This document shows positions 24,492-33,428 of a DNA stretch of 64,000 nt, piece after piece. The notes below the pieces were generated by a model that had not been told where the DNA came from, did not search any database, and was given only the letters and a program-made list of their open reading frames with translations. The stretch comes from Candidatus Chloroploca asiatica (GTDB taxonomy: Bacteria > Chloroflexota > Chloroflexia > Chloroflexales > Chloroflexaceae). The stretch is taken from contig NZ_LYXE01000188.1 in assembly GCF_002532075.1 (NCBI RefSeq), positions 1 to 64,000 of the forward strand, in the 5' to 3' direction. Each line of letters opens with the position of its first letter. Within the stretch, counting starts at the first letter, position 1. The position numbers and the translations under genes were made by a program.

Positions 24492-25220
24492 CTAATAGGC
24501 ACCACGACTAAAGATCACGGCGGGGATCGTGCGCGTCAGAATCTCGATATCTTTCCAGAGACTCTGCTCGGCAATATATTGGAGATCAAGCTCAACCCAG
24601 CGCTTGAAATCGAGATTGCTCCGCCCCGAGACCTGTTGGAGACCGGTGATGCCGGGGATCGCATTGAGGCGCCCAAGTTGTTCATAGCTATAGCGTGCCA
24701 CTTCACTGGGGATCGCGGGTCGTGGCCCGACCAGGCTCATCTCGCCCTTCAAGACATTGAAGAGTTGGGGCAGTTCATCAATGCTGAGTTTACGAATAAC
24801 CTTGCCCACGCGGGTAATGCGGGGATCATCTTTCATCTTGAAGACCGGGCCATCAGCCTCGTTTTTTGCCAGTAACTCGGCTTTGCGCCGCTCGGCATCA
24901 AGATACATCGAGCGAAACTTATAGCAGCCAAAGGGTTCGCCATCTTTGCCCACCCGTTCCTGCTGAAAGATGACCGGCCCTGGCGAATCGAGCTTGATCG
25001 CAACGGCTGTGCCGATCATGAGGGGGGCCGTGGCAACAATGGCAGCACTGGCAAGCGAGACATCAAGCGCACGCTTCAGGTTCCGCACCACTTTCGTGCG
25101 GATTGCCCACACCAGCATGCGTGCGCGTAACCGCTGGTTGGCGCGCGAACGCTCAAAGCGTCGCTCGGCGAAGATCGCGACCATCCGGGCTGTCTTGGGG
25201 TCATCTGGTGGTTGAACCAT
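24492..25220 (-). CDS. Polyprenyl-phosphate sugar phosphotransferase (initiating transferase)
   Basis: A 242-residue bacterial sugar transferase (WcaJ/RfbP C-terminal type). A membrane re-entrant helix lies at about 48-75 (KRALDVSLASAAIVATAPLM). The conserved motifs FQQERVG, YKFRSMYLDAE, SIDELPQLFNVLKGEMSLVGPRP and PGITGLQQVSGR are all intact. It transfers a hexose-1-phosphate to undecaprenyl phosphate and starts repeat-unit synthesis. It lacks the N-terminal four-helix domain of full-length WcaJ. It lies upstream of the fused protein on the same strand and diverges from the wzz-wzx operon. Confidence 0.9.
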   Translation of the reverse strand: MVQPPDDPKTARMVAIFAERRFERSRANQRLRARMLVWAIRTKVVRNLKRALDVSLASAAIVATAPLMIGTAVAIKLDSPGPVIFQQERVGKDGEPFGCYKFRSMYLDAERRKAELLAKNEADGPVFKMKDDPRITRVGKVIRKLSIDELPQLFNVLKGEMSLVGPRPAIPSEVARYSYEQLGRLNAIPGITGLQQVSGRSNLDFKRWVELDLQYIAEQSLWKDIEILTRTIPAVIFSRGAY

Positions 25221-25687
25221 CGCCTCTTACTCCTTTGCAATGCACGCATAGCAGGCTAGCGATACTATGTCCCACTCTACTTTACCTGAAATTTTAAACA
25301 ATTTCCTTACACCTTGGCAATGCGCAGATGAAGATTAGTTCACGTACTCAATGCTGGTATGTTCTCGATATGGCCTTGAGTCGTGATGAAAAGGACGATT
25401 TCGGCTGACGTGTCTGCTCTCTCTGCGCCTCTCTTTGCCGAAAAGGTTCCTTCATTGTATTAGTTTTCTGAGGCTATAGTATCACCTTTTGTTCATTCAG
25501 GATAGCCCGATTGTCACCCCCAATGACAGAGGTGTCAGTCTCAGGTGTGGTATGCTACCATCACAAGCAGACGTCGCATTGTAGCGTGGCATTGTCCATG
25601 CATTCACTGTGTGCTGTTTGGTTATACCTGTCTGGTATGCTCTTTACAAGGGGCAAAGCAGCTTGAGGTTAGGCGAAGGATACGAGC
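25221..25687. promoter_or_regulatory. Divergent control region of the exopolysaccharide locus
   Basis: No gene seen in 467 bases. A candidate extended -10 (TGG-TATGCT, 25633-25641) lies about 47 bases before the first Wzz-like gene. The second Wzz-like gene has a matching TGG-TATAGT at 35219. Small inverted repeats (TGGTA-TGC-TACCA at about 25546-25558) could be operators. Confidence 0.35.
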
Positions 25688-26752
25688 ATGTCGCGCCGGT
25701 TTATTTTGCGTTTTATCGAAACATTATTGCGTCATCGCTGGTTGCATTTCTTGCCTGTGGTGGGCTTGACGCTGCTGGCAATCCCGTTTTTATTGACGCC
25801 AGTCTATATTTCGCACGCCACGATTTATCTGCAGCGTGATAACCTGCTTGAAACCCTGACCGCTATTCGGCTTCGTGATACGGCCTTTGGTGGCGTCACC
25901 GTGGTGAGCATGGCCCAGATCACGGCGAGTGAATTTCAGGCGTTAGCTTCGACCGATGCGTTTGCTTCCGCTGTTATCGCCGAGACGGATCTCCGTGATC
26001 AGTTGAATGGTTCGCCCCGTGAGGTTGAGCAGGTGCTCAATCTCTACCGTGACTCACTTACGGTCGCGATCCCAGCTGATAATCTGATCCGGCTGGAGAT
26101 CGAGGCTGAGCGTCCTGAACTTGCCTATCAATTGACGATGGCAACCCTTAATGCGTACCGTGCCTGGAATATCAATCGGAGTATCGTTGAAGGCCAGATT
26201 GCCCAAACCTTTTTTGCCGAGCTGATCGAACCCTATCAGCGGGATCTTGCTGTGGCGCGTGATGCACAGCGGCGCTATCTTCAACTCTATCCTGATCCTG
26301 CCGTTGGCAATCGCCCCGTCGAAGAAGTGCTCGAACTGACCCGCCTGCAGAATGAGGTGACGCTGCTCGAGACGCGCTTGCAGGATATCCAGGATAAAGC
26401 CGAACAAGCCCGCCTGGCCGAGTTGCAAACTGATCGTGATATTGATCAGACCTATCGGATTATTGATCTTCCCGTTGTTCCACCAGCGCCAGAACCAATT
26501 GTCGCACGTCTGTTGTTGGCAAGCATTTTTCCGCTCGCCGGGTTGCTCGTGATGATCATGTTTGTGTTCGCACGGATGGCCTTTGATCGTACGTTGCTCT
26601 TCCGGATCGACGTGTATGAAGAATTGGCGTTACCCGTACTCACCGAGGTTCCTACGGCGCGGCAGCAGTTGGTACCCGCACCGCACATTGGGGGGCGTAC
26701 CGCTCCATCAACACCAATTGATGACCCAATCACCACAACCGCTACTTCCTGA
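25688..26752 (+). CDS. Wzz-like polysaccharide chain-length regulator, copy 1
   Basis: A 354-residue protein with the Wzz topology: a membrane segment at about 20-40, a long periplasmic helical domain, and a second membrane segment at about 272-295. A YPDP motif occurs in the coiled coil (about 201-204). No tyrosine-kinase domain is attached. It should form a ring with the Wzy polymerase and set chain length. A paralogue with the same layout is encoded at 35278. GAAGGA lies upstream of the ATG. Confidence 0.8.
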   Translation: MSRRFILRFIETLLRHRWLHFLPVVGLTLLAIPFLLTPVYISHATIYLQRDNLLETLTAIRLRDTAFGGVTVVSMAQITASEFQALASTDAFASAVIAETDLRDQLNGSPREVEQVLNLYRDSLTVAIPADNLIRLEIEAERPELAYQLTMATLNAYRAWNINRSIVEGQIAQTFFAELIEPYQRDLAVARDAQRRYLQLYPDPAVGNRPVEEVLELTRLQNEVTLLETRLQDIQDKAEQARLAELQTDRDIDQTYRIIDLPVVPPAPEPIVARLLLASIFPLAGLLVMIMFVFARMAFDRTLLFRIDVYEELALPVLTEVPTARQQLVPAPHIGGRTAPSTPIDDPITTTATS

Positions 26753-26771
26753 GCCATAAGGTAGTTTCTCA

Positions 26772-28256
26772 ATGTCGCATTCCAAGGAAGTCATCTTCAA
26801 AAATGCCCGGGTCATGCTCGCATCACAGTTGATCACCTGGATGCTTACCCTCGTCTTCTCGATCATCATGCGGCGTTTTCTTGGGCCGGAAGGTTCAGGG
26901 CATATCGTGATCGCGATGTCGATCTGGTCAATTATGGGGGTCTTTATTGGCTTTGGGATGGACATCCTCCTCGCTAAAGAGATTGCCCGTGATCGTGACC
27001 GTGCCGCCGAGTTGCTTGGCACCTCGTATTTCATCAGATTCGTCTTTTATGTGATCAGTGTGGGCCTCGTCTATTGGTATAGTGTTGCCCTCAAGTTTAC
27101 GCCTGACATTATCTTGTTGATCCAGGTGGTTGGGCTCATGGCCTTCCTGTTTCAACTCTCCAGCGCCAGTTCAGCGGCCCTGCAGGGGCTTGAGACGATG
27201 GAGTATATCTCGTTGTCAGAGATTGTCAGCAAGTTTGCTCATATGGTCTTGGGGATCACCGTGCTGATGCTCGGTTTTCGTGAACTGGCTGTGGCAATGG
27301 TGATGACGACGACTGCCTTGCTGATGTTCTTGATGCAAGCCTATTTTCTCTATCGCTATCATCAATTGACGCCGCGGGTGCGCCTTGCGGCGAGCCGTAC
27401 GATTTTGACCCTGAGTCTGCCCTATGTCGCTACCATTTTTGGCATGGTTGCGTATGATGAACTGTCGATCCAGACGCTTTCCATCCAATTGGATGCAACT
27501 GAGGTGGGTTGGTACGGCGCTTCGATGCAGATTTTTGGCGCGTTGCTCTTTGGGGCCGTTATTTTCAATACGGTCACGTTTCCGCCGATGGCCCGTGCCC
27601 ATAAAACTAACCCGGAAGGCATGCCCGCCCTGCTGCGTCGGAGCCTTTCCCTCATCTTGATGCTCAGTGTCCCGATTGGTTTTGGTGTCTTTGCTGTTGC
27701 TGATCAGTTTATTCATCTGCTCTTTGGGGCTGAATTTGCTCCCAGTGGTGATATTCTTCAGGTGCTCGGGTTTGCGGTTATTTTTATGTATCTCAATACG
27801 CTCTTTGGGCAGTATTTCGTCTCGATTGATCGCCAGCATATCTGGACGATGGTGATGATTGTGACGGCTCTCATGATTGTGCCGCTCAATTTTCTTTTTG
27901 TACCCTGGAGCCAGCGTGTTTTTGGGATCGGGGCAATCGGTGGGGCTTTCAGTTTCCTAGTGACCCAGGTCGGTCAGGTGGTGGCCGGCTGGTTCCTCGT
28001 TCCTCGCGGAACCCTTGATGGCAAGACAATTATTCATTCGCTCAAGGTGGTTGCGGTGGCTCTGATCATGCTCCTGTGTGTCTGGCCGTTTCGTGATCTG
28101 TTTCTCGCCATCCCTATCTTGATCGGGGCGATTGTCTACCCGACCTTGATTGTTCTGCTGCGGGTCATTGCTCCAGATGATTTACAGATGGTGATCGATT
28201 TTGTCCGCAGTGCAGTTTTTCGCCTGCGTAAGCCTGGTGCTGATACGGTCAATTAG
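26772..28256 (+). CDS. Wzx-type polysaccharide flippase
   Basis: A 494-residue membrane protein with about 14 hydrophobic segments, of the polysaccharide transporter branch of the MOP superfamily. It has the typical start FKNARVMLASQLITW and GPEGSGHIVIAM, and a central HKTNPEGMPALLRRSL loop. It should move lipid-linked repeat units across the cytoplasmic membrane. It follows the Wzz-like gene by 19 bases, and the next gene begins 21 bases after its stop. Confidence 0.9.
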   Translation: MSHSKEVIFKNARVMLASQLITWMLTLVFSIIMRRFLGPEGSGHIVIAMSIWSIMGVFIGFGMDILLAKEIARDRDRAAELLGTSYFIRFVFYVISVGLVYWYSVALKFTPDIILLIQVVGLMAFLFQLSSASSAALQGLETMEYISLSEIVSKFAHMVLGITVLMLGFRELAVAMVMTTTALLMFLMQAYFLYRYHQLTPRVRLAASRTILTLSLPYVATIFGMVAYDELSIQTLSIQLDATEVGWYGASMQIFGALLFGAVIFNTVTFPPMARAHKTNPEGMPALLRRSLSLILMLSVPIGFGVFAVADQFIHLLFGAEFAPSGDILQVLGFAVIFMYLNTLFGQYFVSIDRQHIWTMVMIVTALMIVPLNFLFVPWSQRVFGIGAIGGAFSFLVTQVGQVVAGWFLVPRGTLDGKTIIHSLKVVAVALIMLLCVWPFRDLFLAIPILIGAIVYPTLIVLLRVIAPDDLQMVIDFVRSAVFRLRKPGADTVN

Positions 28257-28277
28257 TCAGAGAATGGGAGATCGTCT

Positions 28278-29075
28278 ATGTTGTCACGACGTAAAGAGCG
28301 TATGCCAGTCGATGGTGTTGAATATGAACTGATGTTGAGTACGGCTGATGGCAAAGGTATGCTCGCCTTCTCTGGAGAAGTAGTGACGAGTATGCGGCGC
28401 ATGTTGACGACGTTGATGTATCAGTCCACGCTTCCCCGCAGTATTGCCTGTATCTCGGCACTGCAACAAGAGGGTGTGACCTATCTTACGCTTGCTATGG
28501 CGACAACGCTTGCCCATGATGTCGAGGCCCGTGTCTGTGCCGTAGAGGTGAACTGGTGGCACCCCGGGATGCATCAGTATCTTGCGGGGCAGCCGCCTGC
28601 CCTGCGTACGGGGGGGAAACGCAAGCAGCGCAAAGCTGCCGCCACGATGGAGCCGCTGTCTGGCCCTGATGATCTGGGCCTCGGGGCGGTCGTACAGGGT
28701 ACACTGGCGCTCGAAAAGGCCCTTGTGCCGACTGACCGTGCTAATCTGTGGCTTCTCCCGGCTGGTTTTGTGGCCCCCGATGCACGTTCCGCTGTTGCCC
28801 GTAGTAGTGAGCTCAAAGCGGTGTTTGCCGCGCTGGCAGAACAGTTCGATTATCTGTTCATTGATGTGCCGGCTGTGGCTACGAGTAGTGATACGCTCGC
28901 GTTGACGTCGCTGGCCGAGGCGGCCTGTGTGGTGGTGCGCCATGGGGTGACCCCGATCAATACGGTCAAGCTTGCCCTCGATGAGGTCAAGCATATGCCC
29001 GTGCTCGGTGTCGTCTTGAATCAAGTCAATCTGTCTACCCCTGATTGGATTTTGGGCCTCTTGCCGCAGGAGTAG
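28278..29075 (+). CDS. CpsD/BY-kinase-like protein lacking ATP-binding residues
   Basis: A 265-residue protein with the fold pattern of CpsD-type tyrosine kinases. The P-loop position reads ALQQEGVTYLTLAMATTLA, where active enzymes have EGKST, so the Walker A lysine is a valine. The Walker A-prime DxD position reads VEVNWWHPG. Walker B (YLFIDVPAV) remains, and no tyrosine-rich tail is present. A basic GGKRKQRK insert lies at about 112-119. I infer a pseudo-kinase that may still bind the Wzz-like protein, which itself has no kinase domain. Confidence 0.75.
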   Translation: MLSRRKERMPVDGVEYELMLSTADGKGMLAFSGEVVTSMRRMLTTLMYQSTLPRSIACISALQQEGVTYLTLAMATTLAHDVEARVCAVEVNWWHPGMHQYLAGQPPALRTGGKRKQRKAAATMEPLSGPDDLGLGAVVQGTLALEKALVPTDRANLWLLPAGFVAPDARSAVARSSELKAVFAALAEQFDYLFIDVPAVATSSDTLALTSLAEAACVVVRHGVTPINTVKLALDEVKHMPVLGVVLNQVNLSTPDWILGLLPQE

Positions 29076-29079
29076 ATCC

Positions 29080-29214
29080 ATGACGCAGTTTATTGCCTTG
29101 ATGCTCATTTTTAGCATGATCGGCATTCTTTTACGCAAGAAGCCATTTATCTATACCCAACTTCTGCTCGCATTGATCGTTGTGCTTTTTATGGTTCGTT
29201 TGTATTTTTTCTAA
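29080..29214 (+). CDS. Two-helix small membrane protein, 44 residues
   Basis: Starts at ATG 29080 with GCAGGAG seven bases upstream and ends at TAA 29212-29214. The sequence has two hydrophobic stretches (FIALMLIFSMIGILL and LLLALIVVLFMVRLYFF) joined by a basic turn RKKPFIYTQ. It fits tightly between the CpsD-like gene (4-base gap) and the polymerase gene (5-base gap), which supports it being real. Function unknown; it may be an accessory subunit of the polymerase complex. Confidence 0.7.
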   Translation: MTQFIALMLIFSMIGILLRKKPFIYTQLLLALIVVLFMVRLYFF

Positions 29215-29219
29215 CGCGT

Positions 29220-30812
29220 ATGACCCAGCATAATCCATCTGTTTCGTTGCCGACGACGATGCCGTTGATGCAGCGGATCTCGACCCTTGGACAACAACTC
29301 GCCTATGCGCGACGCAAGCATGTGCTTTTGTCGCTGGCAGGGCTTGGCTTTAGTCTGCTGGTTGCCCTGGCTTTCTTTCTGCTTGGGCCTGGGCCGGCGG
29401 CCCTGGCCTGGCTCATCTTTATGATGGTCGTGGGCGCCATTTTCTATAACCCGCGCTATGGGGTCTATCTGATCGTTGGCTTCACTGTTGCCGCAGATGG
29501 GGTCTTGTTGCCGTGGTACCCGATGAGTAAAAATCTCTCGAGTCCCGAATCGATCATGTATCTTGGTCGGATTGCCAGTTTTAGCCCCCTCGAGATCTTG
29601 CTCGCGCTACTGGTGCTGAGCTGGTTTCTGCGTTTGCTCGCAACCCGGCGTTTCACCATGCCCTTTAGCCCGATCATCTTCTGGACGCTGATCTTTGTCG
29701 CGTTTGTTGCCCTGGGCTTTGCCTATGGGATCTTTCGTAGTGGTGATACGACGATTGCGCTCTGGTCGATTCGCTCGATGTTTTATCTGCCCATCATGAT
29801 CTTGATGGTGAGCCAGTATATCGAGACCCGCGAACATGTCCGTGTTCTCTTCTGGAGTGTGCTGTTGGGCCTGACGTTTAATGCGCTCTATGGTTTCTAT
29901 TTTGTCGCGATACAACTCAATTGGGCTTATGCTGAGTTGAATGAAATTGCCGAGCATCCTTTGTCGATTCAGTGGAATACGATCTTTTTGTTGGCGGCGA
30001 TGTTGATTTTTCTGGCCCGTGCCGAGCCAGTGACCCGCCCGATGCTCTGGTATACGCTCTTGCTCTTGCCGTTTTTGCTGGTTGCGTATATTGGGAATCA
30101 ACGTCGTGCCGGGTATCTTGTTCTGGCTGTTGCGCTCATTGTCTTTGCGCTGGTGCTCTTCTGGTTTCATCGTCGCATCTTTCTGATCTTTGTCTTGATC
30201 CCCGGCTTGCTCTTTGGTACCTATCTCGTTGCGTTCTGGAATGTTCAGTCGGCTCCAGGTGCTCTGGCGCAGATGATCCGGGCCGAGGTTGACCCTCCCC
30301 CTGATACCCGCGATTCTTCGTCGAACCTCTATCGCGATCTTGAGAATGATAATCTTTTGTATACGATCCGTCAGGCCCCGTTGCTGGGGATTGGTTTTGG
30401 TCATGCGTTCTATAAGCCTTTTCCTATGGCTGATATTAGCTTTTTTATCTGGGCTGATTATATTCCCCATAATTCGATCCTCTGGATCTGGGTGCAGACG
30501 GGCTTGGGCGGTTTTTTTGCCATGATGATGTTGATTGGAGTTTCGCTTGCCCTGGGGGCACGCCGCCTGTTTCAAGCACCACCTGGTGAGATGAGAGCCT
30601 TTGCTTTTGTTGCCTTTAGTTATGTGTTGATGCATGTGCTCTTTACCTACCTTGATATAGCCTGGCAGCCCCAGAGTATGGTCTATCTGGGGGCAATGTT
30701 GGGCTTGATCAGTGTGTTTGATCGCATTGTTGCTCATCCCGTTGTGGTGCCATCGCAACGCTGGCCCTGGCAACCGGTGCCTCAGCCTCCCCCTGGCCTG
30801 CAGCAACTTTGA
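29220..30812 (+). CDS. O-antigen ligase / Wzy-type polymerase family protein
   Basis: A 530-residue membrane protein with about 12 segments and one large outside loop (about 345-430). In that loop lie RDSSSNLYRDLEND, LLGIGFGH and PHNSILWIWVQTGLGG, the H-N-x-x-L pattern typical of the WaaL/Wzy family. It should polymerise or attach the exopolysaccharide outside the membrane. It is preceded by the 44-residue membrane protein and followed by two lipoproteins. Confidence 0.85.
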   Translation: MTQHNPSVSLPTTMPLMQRISTLGQQLAYARRKHVLLSLAGLGFSLLVALAFFLLGPGPAALAWLIFMMVVGAIFYNPRYGVYLIVGFTVAADGVLLPWYPMSKNLSSPESIMYLGRIASFSPLEILLALLVLSWFLRLLATRRFTMPFSPIIFWTLIFVAFVALGFAYGIFRSGDTTIALWSIRSMFYLPIMILMVSQYIETREHVRVLFWSVLLGLTFNALYGFYFVAIQLNWAYAELNEIAEHPLSIQWNTIFLLAAMLIFLARAEPVTRPMLWYTLLLLPFLLVAYIGNQRRAGYLVLAVALIVFALVLFWFHRRIFLIFVLIPGLLFGTYLVAFWNVQSAPGALAQMIRAEVDPPPDTRDSSSNLYRDLENDNLLYTIRQAPLLGIGFGHAFYKPFPMADISFFIWADYIPHNSILWIWVQTGLGGFFAMMMLIGVSLALGARRLFQAPPGEMRAFAFVAFSYVLMHVLFTYLDIAWQPQSMVYLGAMLGLISVFDRIVAHPVVVPSQRWPWQPVPQPPPGLQQL

Positions 30813-30825
30813 GGTGAGGATCACG

Positions 30826-31629
30826 ATGCGTTCCTTCGTTGTGTTGATGTTGGTGTTCCTCGTTGCGCTTGGTGGTTGTGGGTCGTCTGCTTCGACGACG
30901 GATCCGTCGCCCCGTCCAACCGCGACGATCGCTCCGCTCTTTACTGGCCAGGTGCCAACGATCCCGCCGGCGCTCTTCCCAACGGCGGCGCCTCGTCCTA
31001 CCCGGGTTGTTACTGATTCGCCCCGTGAGATGGCGACCCGCCAGGCCGAGGCGCGCCGTGATGCCTCCAGTCAGTTTTTGACCGAGTTTGCTATCTTTGA
31101 TGATCAATTCGCCCCCGGTTGGGGCGTCAGCGAGAGCTGGAATATGCAGATTCAACTGCAAAATCAGTTTGCAGCCTCGGGCCGTGCTGCGCTCCAGGTG
31201 ACGCCGTTGCAATATGGCTTCCGTGGCCTCTTCTTTGCCAATGGCCCTCAGGGTGGCACCTATCCTCGCGCTGAGGTGCTTGGGATGCGCTTTTATGTCA
31301 GCGGTGGGGCCAATGTCCTTGAGCCTGATAGCCTCATTGTTCGGGTGACGGGGAGCAATCGCTATCCCTACCATGTTCAGGGCGATACGTCGGTGCGCTT
31401 GCCTGAACGTGGCGCCGATCAGACGCTGGTCTTTCCTGAACTTGGCTTGAGCCAGTTTGGCTTGCGCCGGGCCCTCGAGCCTGGCGAATGGGCTGAAATT
31501 GAGGTCTGGCTCGATGGTTACGATCAGGTAGACTATACCTATGTGACTGGTCTTGTGCTAATGAATGATGCATCCTATGTCAAGACCTTTTATGTTGATC
31601 GAGTGGTGCTGTTATTGCGCCGTTCGTAG
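30826..31629 (+). CDS. Lipoprotein of the exopolysaccharide locus
   Basis: A 267-residue protein with a lipoprotein signal: hydrophobic VVLMLVFLVALGG and lipobox cysteine C18. A Pro/Thr-rich linker follows to about residue 75. The C-terminal 185 residues are beta-rich (FDDQFAPGWGVSESW, RAALQVTPLQYGFRGLFFANG), resembling a jelly-roll carbohydrate-binding or lyase-like domain. I cannot name the family. GAGGTGAGGA lies just upstream of the ATG; an earlier in-frame start would overlap the polymerase gene and lose the signal peptide. Confidence 0.65.
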   Translation: MRSFVVLMLVFLVALGGCGSSASTTDPSPRPTATIAPLFTGQVPTIPPALFPTAAPRPTRVVTDSPREMATRQAEARRDASSQFLTEFAIFDDQFAPGWGVSESWNMQIQLQNQFAASGRAALQVTPLQYGFRGLFFANGPQGGTYPRAEVLGMRFYVSGGANVLEPDSLIVRVTGSNRYPYHVQGDTSVRLPERGADQTLVFPELGLSQFGLRRALEPGEWAEIEVWLDGYDQVDYTYVTGLVLMNDASYVKTFYVDRVVLLLRRS

Positions 31630-31653
31630 CTCGCTCTATCGAAAGGGTTTTTT

Positions 31654-33339
31654 ATGAAATATAGATCGATCTGGTTGTTGGGCGTGCTGCTGTTGAGCAG
31701 TCTGCTTGCTTTGCAAGCTTGTGGCAGCCAAACTGCTCAGGTTGTGCCCACGCCTCGCCCTGTTGATGCGTCGCCAACGCCGCTCGCGCCGTCAGAGCCG
31801 GCGCTACCCTCAGAAGCATCGCCCGCCCCTTCGCCTGTTGAGTACGAGGGCACGCTTCAACTTGATGCAACCGCCTCCGGGCAGGCGATCGATGCGCGCC
31901 TCTTTGGAACCAATGTGCCTGCCTGGCTTAATCCAAATGGCTTGGCTGATCCGACCTTGATCGAACGCACAATCACCGCAGGGACAACGGTGATCCGGAT
32001 GCCCGGCGGCAGTTGGAGTAATCACTATGATTGGTTGGGTTGCCAGCTCGGTGACGAGGCGAACTGTTACTGGACCTGGGCCGCGCAGCCGATTCATTTC
32101 CTTGAACTGTTGACCCGCGTTGATCAGGAAGGGATGTGGACGATCAATTTTAATGGCACGTCCCAGGAAGCTGCCGCGCTGGTGGCCTTCTTTAACGCTA
32201 TGCCCGATGATTCGCGTGAAATCGGTGTCGATCGCCGTGGCCGCGATTGGAAGACCGTCGGCCACTGGGCGCAACTCCGCGCTGACCTTGGCTATCCCGA
32301 ACCGGTGCCGATCACGCTCTGGGAAATCGGCAATGAAATCTATGGCGGGAAAGAAGATGTTGGCAAAGGCTGCACCCCCTGGGGCTGGGAAGAGGGTGGC
32401 TGGACCTGTGATGGCACCGAGTATGTGCTGGGCCGTGGTGAAGGCGCTGCGCGTGACGAGGGCTTCCTTGATTTTCGCAATGCGATGCAGGCCGTTGATC
32501 CTACGATCCTCGTCGGGGCGGTTGGCGTCCCGTTCCAGGATGATTGGAATAACTGGGGCAATGATGTGATTGCGGCGGCGGGTGACGTGATGGATTTCTA
32601 TGTTGTCCATCAATATCCCTACTATGAACCGCCACGCTCGATTCAGGAACCGCTCGCTGAACCCCAACAGACCTGGCAGGCGATCGTCGCTGATGTCCAC
32701 GCGTCCTTCGACCGCTATGCCGGTGGCCGCCGTGTTCCGATTGCCGTCACCGAATACAATCTCTTCTCGTTCCAGGATTTTGATAGCGAACGCTGGATGA
32801 CGCGGGCGATCAATATGCTCCATCTGGCTGATACTATCGGGCAGATGGCCGTGCATGGTGTGGCAATGGGTAACCAGTGGAACCTTGCCAATGGTGAGAC
32901 CGATAGCTTTGGCAATTATGGCCTGCTTGATGCGGGCAGCCTCGAACGCTACCCACAGTACTATGTCTTCCCGCTCTGGACGAACTTTGGGAACACGCTG
33001 TTGCCCATCGAGTCGTCGTTTGATCCGGCGACAACGCTCAGTGTCTATGCCGGACGCAAGGATGAGAACACTCTCACGCTGTTGGTCATCAACAAGCAAG
33101 GTCAGGCCCAGCGTGCGTTGATTGCCCTTGATGGTGTGGCTGATGTGACTGGGGGTCGGGTTGATGTGGCGGCAGCCGACTCACTCGAGGCAATGCAGGT
33201 GCGCTGGAATGGGGTTGCTGATCCCGCGAACGATCTGAGTGATGCGCCGCCAACTGAGTTGACCGGGGTGAGCAGTCGCTTTATCTACACGTTTGCCCCA
33301 TACTCGATAAGTTTATTACAGATCGATATCCGACCTTGA
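31654..33339 (+). CDS. Lipoprotein glycoside hydrolase, GH51/clan A type
   Basis: A 561-residue lipoprotein with lipobox LQAC (C23) and a Pro-rich linker to about residue 62, then a TIM barrel. The acid/base is probably E228 in LWEIGNEIYG and the nucleophile E367 in AVTEYNLFS; the pair and spacing fit clan A alpha-L-arabinofuranosidase-like enzymes. The C-terminal 110 residues form a beta sandwich typical of GH51. Exported and anchored, it may trim the polymer made by this locus. It ends the wzz-wzx-wzy operon; a palindromic terminator follows. Confidence 0.8.
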   Translation: MKYRSIWLLGVLLLSSLLALQACGSQTAQVVPTPRPVDASPTPLAPSEPALPSEASPAPSPVEYEGTLQLDATASGQAIDARLFGTNVPAWLNPNGLADPTLIERTITAGTTVIRMPGGSWSNHYDWLGCQLGDEANCYWTWAAQPIHFLELLTRVDQEGMWTINFNGTSQEAAALVAFFNAMPDDSREIGVDRRGRDWKTVGHWAQLRADLGYPEPVPITLWEIGNEIYGGKEDVGKGCTPWGWEEGGWTCDGTEYVLGRGEGAARDEGFLDFRNAMQAVDPTILVGAVGVPFQDDWNNWGNDVIAAAGDVMDFYVVHQYPYYEPPRSIQEPLAEPQQTWQAIVADVHASFDRYAGGRRVPIAVTEYNLFSFQDFDSERWMTRAINMLHLADTIGQMAVHGVAMGNQWNLANGETDSFGNYGLLDAGSLERYPQYYVFPLWTNFGNTLLPIESSFDPATTLSVYAGRKDENTLTLLVINKQGQAQRALIALDGVADVTGGRVDVAAADSLEAMQVRWNGVADPANDLSDAPPTELTGVSSRFIYTFAPYSISLLQIDIRP

Positions 33340-33353
33340 TTGAAACTTACGAT

Positions 33354-33406
33354 AGCGCACGCATCCAAAAGAGCCAGCATTGCTGGCTCTTTTGGATGCG
33401 TGCGCT
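33354..33406. repeat. Long perfect palindrome, GCCAGC-core family
   Basis: Perfect 25-base arms around loop ATT, core AGCCAGC-ATT-GCTGGCT. It lies between the convergent glycosidase and adaptor genes and would terminate both directions. Confidence 0.85.
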
Positions 33407-33428
33407 GGTTATACCAAAGGAATTGGTG

